Translations under genes and position numbers: made by a program
Part shown: positions 60,303 through 64,000 of the stretch, piece by piece
Numbering within the stretch: the stretch's first letter is position 1
How the letters are laid out: every line of letters starts with the position of its first letter
The notes under the pieces: generated by a model
What the model saw: only the letters and a program-made list of their open reading frames with translations
The model's database searches: none
What the model was told of the DNA's origin: nothing
NCBI RefSeq assembly: GCF_020905335.1
Contig: NZ_JAJJMN010000001.1
Span: 1,798,001 to 1,862,000 of the forward strand
DNA from: Flavobacterium lipolyticum
GTDB taxonomy: Bacteria; Bacteroidota; Bacteroidia; Flavobacteriales; Flavobacteriaceae
Direction of reading: 5' to 3'
DNA: 64,000 nucleotides

Positions 60303-61310
60303 ATGAGTTCAGACAAAGAAGCCAAATTAAAAGCGTTACAACTAACGCTTGATAAACTTGACAAAACCTACGGAAAAGGAACCGTAATGAAAATGGGCGA
60401 CAGAGCCATTGTGGAGGTAGAAACGATTTCTTCTGGCTCACTTGGCGTTGATTTAGCCCTTGGAGTAAATGGATATCCAAAAGGAAGAATTATTGAAATA
60501 TACGGTCCTGAATCATCTGGTAAGACCACTCTAACATTGCATGCAATAGCTGAAGCTCAAAAAGCCGGCGGAATAGCTGCTTTTATAGATGCTGAACATG
60601 CTTTCGACAGAAATTATGCCGAAAAATTGGGTGTCGATATCGAAAACTTAATCATCTCGCAACCTGATAACGGAGAACAAGCGCTGGAAATTGCCGAAAA
60701 TTTAATTCGCTCAGGAGCAATTGATATTGTGGTAATTGACTCTGTTGCTGCATTGACTCCAAAAAGTGAAATCGAAGGTGAAATGGGAGATTCCAAAATG
60801 GGTCTTCATGCACGTTTAATGTCACAAGCCTTAAGAAAGCTTACCGGAACCATCAGTAAAACAAACTGTACCGTTTTCTTCATCAACCAGTTGAGAGAAA
60901 AAATTGGTGTTATGTTTGGTAATCCGGAGACTACAACAGGAGGTAATGCTCTAAAATTCTACGCTTCGGTACGTTTAGATATTCGTCGTTCTTCGCAAAT
61001 TAAAGACGGTGAAAATGTAATTGGAAACAGAACCAAAGTTAAAATTGTAAAAAACAAAGTTGCTCCGCCTTTCAAAACTGCCGAATTTGATATCATGTAC
61101 GGAGAAGGAGTTTCTAAAACAGGTGAAATTCTTGATCTTGCTGTTGAATTTGAAATCGTTAAAAAAGCAGGTTCCTGGTTTAGCTATGGCGATACCAAAT
61201 TAGGACAAGGTCGTGATGCTGTTAAAGCTTTGATCAAAGATAATCCGGAATTAGCAGACGAACTTGAGATTAAAATCAAAGCACATATCAAAGAATTAGC
61301 AGACGCTTAA
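60303..61310 (+). CDS. recA: Recombinase RecA
   Basis: Forms filaments on single-stranded DNA, drives strand exchange and activates SOS self-cleavage reactions. Walker [10 protein letters not shown] is at residues 68-76. Walker B and the catalytic region appear in [21 protein letters not shown]. The L1/L2 DNA loops follow ([38 protein letters not shown]). Length 335 is typical, with a short C-terminal tail. No clear LexA box was seen upstream, as is common in this group. A strong terminator follows. Confidence 0.98.
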   Translation: MSSDKEAKLKALQLTLDKLDKTYGKGTVMKMGDRAIVEVETISSGSLGVDLALGVNGYPKGRIIEIYGPESSGKTTLTLHAIAEAQKAGGIAAFIDAEHAFDRNYAEKLGVDIENLIISQPDNGEQALEIAENLIRSGAIDIVVIDSVAALTPKSEIEGEMGDSKMGLHARLMSQALRKLTGTISKTNCTVFFINQLREKIGVMFGNPETTTGGNALKFYASVRLDIRRSSQIKDGENVIGNRTKVKIVKNKVAPPFKTAEFDIMYGEGVSKTGEILDLAVEFEIVKKAGSWFSYGDTKLGQGRDAVKALIKDNPELADELEIKIKAHIKELADA

Positions 61311-61347
61311 AATCATTAAAAGTATTTACAATCAATACTTTACATAC

Positions 61348-61385
61348 AACCCGATCATTCCTAAAAGATGATCGGGTTTTTTATT
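61348..61385 (+). terminator. recA intrinsic terminator
   Basis: An 11-bp stem (aacccgatcat with its complement at 61368-61378) has a 9-nt loop and is followed by a T-run. Confidence 0.9.
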
Positions 61386-61406
61386 TAAAAAAATATGCAT
61401 TTACTA

Positions 61407-61438
61407 ACGCAACCATTCCGGAACCAAACCATCTTATG
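61407..61438 (+). promoter_or_regulatory. ECF-like promoter motif 1
   Basis: ACGCAACC (61407-61414) and CATCTTAT (61430-61437) lie 23 bp apart start to start. The pattern resembles the GCAACC/TCTTA type of promoter read by ECF sigma factors. A second copy with the same spacing lies 170 bp downstream. Confidence 0.35.
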
Positions 61439-61439
61439 A

Positions 61440-61565
61440 AGAGACAAAAGATTTGACTGGTACTTAGCCAAAAGTATCTGATCAAAGGTTTTTCTTTAAA
61501 TTTGGTTGGTTTGTTCAATAAAAATCCGTTAGTTTTTTGGTTCTAACGGGTTTTTATTTTTTTTT
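61440..61565 (+). ncRNA. Candidate small RNA between motif 1 and a strong terminator
   Basis: Downstream of motif 1 there is no ORF longer than a few codons. The stretch ends in a 12-bp hairpin (61521-61532 with 61543-61554, one G-T pair) followed by a long T-run. The layout of promoter-like motif, short untranslated stretch and strong terminator fits a small RNA, but no expression evidence exists here. Confidence 0.3.
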
Positions 61566-61567
61566 TT
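61521..61567 (+). terminator. Strong intrinsic terminator without an upstream gene
   Basis: A 12-bp stem with a 10-nt loop is followed by a stretch of fourteen bases that is all T except one A. recA already has its own terminator 140 bp upstream, so this one serves something in between. Confidence 0.85.
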
Positions 61568-61576
61568 CACCTTTTC

Positions 61577-61608
61577 ACGCAACCTTTTTCATTTTTTACG
61601 CTCTATAA
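61577..61608 (+). promoter_or_regulatory. ECF-like promoter motif 2
   Basis: ACGCAACC (61577-61584) and TCTATAAT (61602-61609) share the spacing of motif 1. It lies about 60 bp before a 34-codon ORF. Confidence 0.35.
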
Positions 61609-61669
61609 TAGTATGTCGTTAACTTGAGTTTTATTAAACTCTTTAGTATCAACCCAAAATATTTTAACC

Positions 61670-61774
61670 ATGAAAGAGAAAATAGAAGTGTTGTACAACA
61701 AAAACCGTAAAAAAACCAAACTGAAATTAAGAAAAGTATTGCGTTTTATTTCTGAAAAAATAATTCATAGATAA
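61670..61774 (+). CDS. Possible 34-residue basic peptide
   Basis: ORF with ATG at 61670 encoding MKEKIEVLYNKNRKKTKLKL and 14 more residues. It is strongly basic, without Cys or a membrane helix, and predicted helical. Coding status is uncertain: it is short, but lies between an ECF-like motif and a hairpin terminator at 61815, and no other ORF uses that transcript. Confidence 0.35.
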   Translation: MKEKIEVLYNKNRKKTKLKLRKVLRFISEKIIHR

Positions 61775-61814
61775 GCATTATTGAATATAAAATGGAGTAA
61801 TTTTAATTCAAAAG

Positions 61815-61850
61815 AAAACCCGGCAATTTTCAATTTTGCCGGGTTTTATC
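61815..61850. terminator. Bidirectional intrinsic terminator
   Basis: A perfect 12-bp stem (aaaacccggcaa with its complement at 61836-61847) has a 9-nt loop. It has T-runs in both directions and serves the minus-strand acyltransferase and the plus-strand short ORF. Confidence 0.85.
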
Positions 61851-61861
61851 CTTAAAATGAG

Positions 61862-62611
61862 TTACTTTTCTTTATTTTTAAACTTCAGTAAATCTTTATA
61901 AATCATTTGTCTCACCTGATCTCGCAGTTCTTTTCTATGGTCAGCTGCCAATCCTTCTGTAGCAACAAAAGGAAGTACCTTTGCACGCATTTTTCCAGGA
62001 CTTCCACTGAAAAAAGTATATGAAAATCTTTCCTTGTTATCCGCAAAAACAATGGGAACGATCGGAATTTGGTGCTCAATCGCCAGACGAAAAGCACCGT
62101 CCTTAAACTCATCCAGTAAAATAGATTCATCGTCAGGAACTCCGCCTTCAGGAAAAATACAAATACTAAGCCCTTGATTTAACCTGTTTTGCGCTCTTTT
62201 AAAAACCTCATTTTTACTTTTCGAAGAAGTTCGATCAACCAAAATACAGGTTCTTTTGTAGAAAAACCCAAACAAAGGAATCTTTGAAAGCTCTTTCTTT
62301 CCCACAAAAACAAACGGATTTTTAACGAGAGCCAGCATTAGCATAATATCGGTCATCGAAGTATGATTGGCTACGATCATATAGCTCTTATTTCGAACCA
62401 GCTTCTCTTCACGTTCGACTTTATAATAAAAACCCATCCCGAAAAGGATAAATTTAGCCCAAATGCGGGCCATTTTAAAAAAATAGGGGTAACCCTTCTC
62501 TGACGCTATAGAAACTAGCAAAAACGGCAGCATAATCAATATCGGAATGGCCATTAAAATATAAAACCATATACGCCATAAAACCCAAAAAACAACTTTT
62601 AATCCTTTCAT
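61862..62611 (-). CDS. plsC: 1-acyl-sn-glycerol-3-phosphate acyltransferase, second copy
   Basis: Membrane acyltransferase of the PlsC/LPLAT family, 249 residues. An N-terminal transmembrane segment (about 8-34) is followed by NHTSMTD at residues 82-88 and FPEGG at 153-157, then a normal end. It is not close to the copy at 17151 (different second motif, FPEGTRS versus FPEGGVP), so the two may prefer different acyl donors or acceptors. It ends at a bidirectional terminator. The upstream side faces the GxxExxY inverted-repeat element. Confidence 0.9.
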   Translation of the reverse strand: MKGLKVVFWVLWRIWFYILMAIPILIMLPFLLVSIASEKGYPYFFKMARIWAKFILFGMGFYYKVEREEKLVRNKSYMIVANHTSMTDIMLMLALVKNPFVFVGKKELSKIPLFGFFYKRTCILVDRTSSKSKNEVFKRAQNRLNQGLSICIFPEGGVPDDESILLDEFKDGAFRLAIEHQIPIVPIVFADNKERFSYTFFSGSPGKMRAKVLPFVATEGLAADHRKELRDQVRQMIYKDLLKFKNKEK

Positions 62612-62672
62612 GGTTTCAAATGTAATAAATCAGAAATGAATTCTACAAAAAGAATTTACGCTCGTGTTTTTT

Positions 62673-62705
62673 ACCACAGAGAACACAAAGTCTTTCACAG
62701 AGTTT
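62673..62705. repeat. Inverted repeat, left arm of the GxxExxY element
   Basis: Starts accacagagaacacaaagtc and ends cacagagttt. It pairs with 63296-63328 at 32 of 33 positions. It lies 153 bp before the GxxExxY ATG. Confidence 0.92.
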
Positions 62706-62782
62706 ACAGAGTTTTTTAAATAGAAAAGCTTTTTCTAAGTTAACAGATTTTAAGTTAAATTTTTTTAGATCTAACTTCCCTT

Positions 62783-62818
62783 TCTCTACGAAAAACTTTC
62801 TATCTCTATGGTTAAAAT
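62783..62818. repeat. Degenerate third copy of the arm
   Basis: The stretch from tctctacgaaaaacttt to ctatggttaaaat matches the right arm in the same orientation at most positions. It faces the left arm as an imperfect inverted repeat. Confidence 0.55.
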
Positions 62819-62857
62819 TTAATTAATTATAAGGAAATAAGTATTAAATTTGATATT

Positions 62858-63232
62858 ATGACAGAGAATGAAATATCTACAATTGTAATCGGACTAGCAA
62901 TTCAGGTTCACAAAGCACTCGGTCCTGGTTTACTTGAAAATGCATATAAAGAATGTTTATTTTATAAAATTAAACAACATGGTCTTTCTGTAGAAAAAGA
63001 AAAAGCGATGCCTCTAATTTTTGAAGAAGTAAAACTAGATTGCGGTTATCGTGTTGATTTATTGGTGGAGAAAAAATTTGTAGTCGAAATAAAAAGTGTA
63101 GAATCATTAACCACAATTCATTTAGCCCAAACTTTAACATACTTAAAACTTGGAAAATACAAACTAGGCTTACTTATAAACTTCAATGAAATTCTTCTAA
63201 AAAATGGTATACGAAGGGTTATTAACGATTAA
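62858..63232 (+). CDS. GxxExxY protein (PD-(D/E)XK-like)
   Basis: A 124-residue protein of the GxxExxY family, named for G-x-x-E-x-x-Y, here within GPGLLENAY at residues 22-30. The second half has CGYRVDLLVEKKFVVEIKS, which carries the D...E-x-K arrangement of PD-(D/E)XK nuclease-fold proteins, then HLAQTLTYLKLGKYKLGLLINF. The biological role is unknown. The gene is complete and centred between a 33-bp inverted-repeat pair. GxxExxY genes often sit inside such repeats, which suggests a small mobile or repeat-linked element. No transposase is near. Confidence 0.9.
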   Translation: MTENEISTIVIGLAIQVHKALGPGLLENAYKECLFYKIKQHGLSVEKEKAMPLIFEEVKLDCGYRVDLLVEKKFVVEIKSVESLTTIHLAQTLTYLKLGKYKLGLLINFNEILLKNGIRRVIND

Positions 63233-63295
63233 TACATACCCATTCCCTTTGTGAACTTCAAAAAATTTAACATTCATTAAAGTTAAATCCTTCGC

Positions 63296-63328
63296 AAACT
63301 CTGTGAAAAACTTTGTGTTCTCTGTGGT
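63296..63328. repeat. Inverted repeat, right arm of the GxxExxY element
   Basis: Complement of 62673-62705 with one mismatch. It ends in ctctgtggt and lies 63 bp after the GxxExxY stop and 82 bp before trpS. Confidence 0.92.
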
Positions 63329-63410
63329 TAAAATAATTAGAAACTAAAAAAAATTACACACTTTGCTCTAAAAAAACGAACTTTGCATTTAGTAATAAGA
63401 AAAAACGAGA

Positions 63411-64000
63411 ATGGCAAAAATACTGACCGGTGTTCAGAGTACTGGAACGCCACACTTAGGCAATTTATTGGGAGCAATTATTCCTGCAATCGAATTATCA
63501 AACAATCCGGCAAATGAATCCTTTTTATTTATTGCTGATTTACATTCGATTACACAAATTAAAGACGGTAAAACTCTTAGAGAAAACACTTACAGCACTG
63601 CTGCCGCCTGGCTAGCCTGTGGTTTAAATCCTGATAAAGTAACCTTTTACAGACAATCTGATGTGGTACAAACGACAGAATTAACCTGGTATTTAAGCTG
63701 CTTTTTTCCTTTTCAGCGTCTGACTCTCGCACATTCGTTTAAAGATAAAGCGGATCGTTTAGACGATGTTAACGCCGGACTTTTTACGTATCCGATGTTA
63801 ATGGCCGCCGATATTTTATTGTATGATGCCGAATTTGTACCGGTTGGTAAAGATCAATTACAGCATTTAGAAATCACTCGTGATGTCGCTTCACGTTTCA
63901 ACCACCAAATGGGAGAAACCTTTGTGATTCCAGAGGCAAAAATCCAGGAAGACGGCAAACTGATTCCGGGAACAAACGGTGGAAAAATGAGTAAATCAGC
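63411..64000 (+). CDS. trpS: Tryptophanyl-tRNA synthetase, 5' part
   Basis: Charges tRNA-Trp. ATG at 63411 opens MAKILTGVQSTGTPHLGNLL with the class I HIGH-type motif (here PHLGN). Family sequence continues with FLFIADLHSITQ, RQSDVVQTTELTWYL, LAHSFKDKADRLDDVNAGLF, YPMLMAADILLYDAEFVPVG and the synthetase KMSKS motif at the window edge. The frame stays open to 64000, so about 200 of roughly 325 residues are seen. It is not interrupted. The gene starts 82 bp after the GxxExxY element, whose insertion may have taken up part of its upstream region. Confidence 0.95.
   Translation, partial: MAKILTGVQSTGTPHLGNLLGAIIPAIELSNNPANESFLFIADLHSITQIKDGKTLRENTYSTAAAWLACGLNPDKVTFYRQSDVVQTTELTWYLSCFFPFQRLTLAHSFKDKADRLDDVNAGLFTYPMLMAADILLYDAEFVPVGKDQLQHLEITRDVASRFNHQMGETFVIPEAKIQEDGKLIPGTNGGKMSKS

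Overview
The window comes from a Flavobacterium-like member of the Bacteroidota, probably near the F. johnsoniae group. It is low in GC. Its promoters carry the Bacteroidota -7 element TAnnTTTG. It has Lys/Ser-rich lipoproteins, PorP/SprF outer-membrane proteins, type IX secretion (T9SS) sorting domains, and a recognisable gliding-motility operon in the order sprC-sprD-sprB-sprF. I see no rRNA, tRNA, CRISPR array, prophage or complete insertion sequence.

Layout. 1-5.4 kb: end of a class I aldolase gene, two unknown envelope proteins, hemB, a lipid-anchored cytochrome c and an effector-binding-domain protein. 5.4-9.8 kb: two tandem M13 metallopeptidases. 9.9-14.4 kb: an EamA transporter, a SCO protein, and ferrous iron uptake (feoA, feoB and a 40-residue Cys-rich membrane peptide). 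14.4-15.2 kb: five tandem ~140-bp hairpin units. 15.3-17.9 kb: HD hydrolase, acyl-ACP desaturase, acyltransferase. 18.0-19.1 kb: a zeta-toxin-like pair wedged between the acyltransferase and rnpA and bracketed by a 45-bp direct repeat that includes the rnpA start region. 19.2-30.4 kb: rnpA, a DUF4349 lipoprotein, two S41 peptidases, a double-OmpA protein, a GNAT enzyme, DUF1579 and DUF4837 lipoproteins, a LysM lytic transglycosylase and pgk. 30.6-57.5 kb: the gliding operon and its upstream satellites, all on the minus strand. 58.0-61.3 kb: holB, a DoxX-like protein, an acyl-CoA thioesterase, recA. 61.3-64.0 kb: a gene-poor strip with two similar ECF-like promoter motifs, a second acyltransferase, a GxxExxY gene between 33-bp inverted repeats, and the start of trpS.

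How the main system works (family knowledge plus inference). SprB is the giant cell-surface adhesin carried along the cell by the gliding motor. It leaves the cell through the T9SS by its type B C-terminal domain, with SprF as its outer-membrane partner. SprD joins a PorP/SprF-type barrel to about 840 residues of Ala/Lys-rich repeat and a SPOR-like C-terminus, so it could tie the outer membrane to the cell wall. SprC is a smaller Ig-rich exported protein with a degenerate type B tail.

The points most worth a second look are the hierarchical repeat of SprB (six blocks of seven domains), the architecture of SprD, the promoter-duplicating insertion of the zeta-like pair, the GxxExxY inverted-repeat element, and the paired ECF-like promoters after recA. 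All calls come from reading the sequence; no database or structure search was run.
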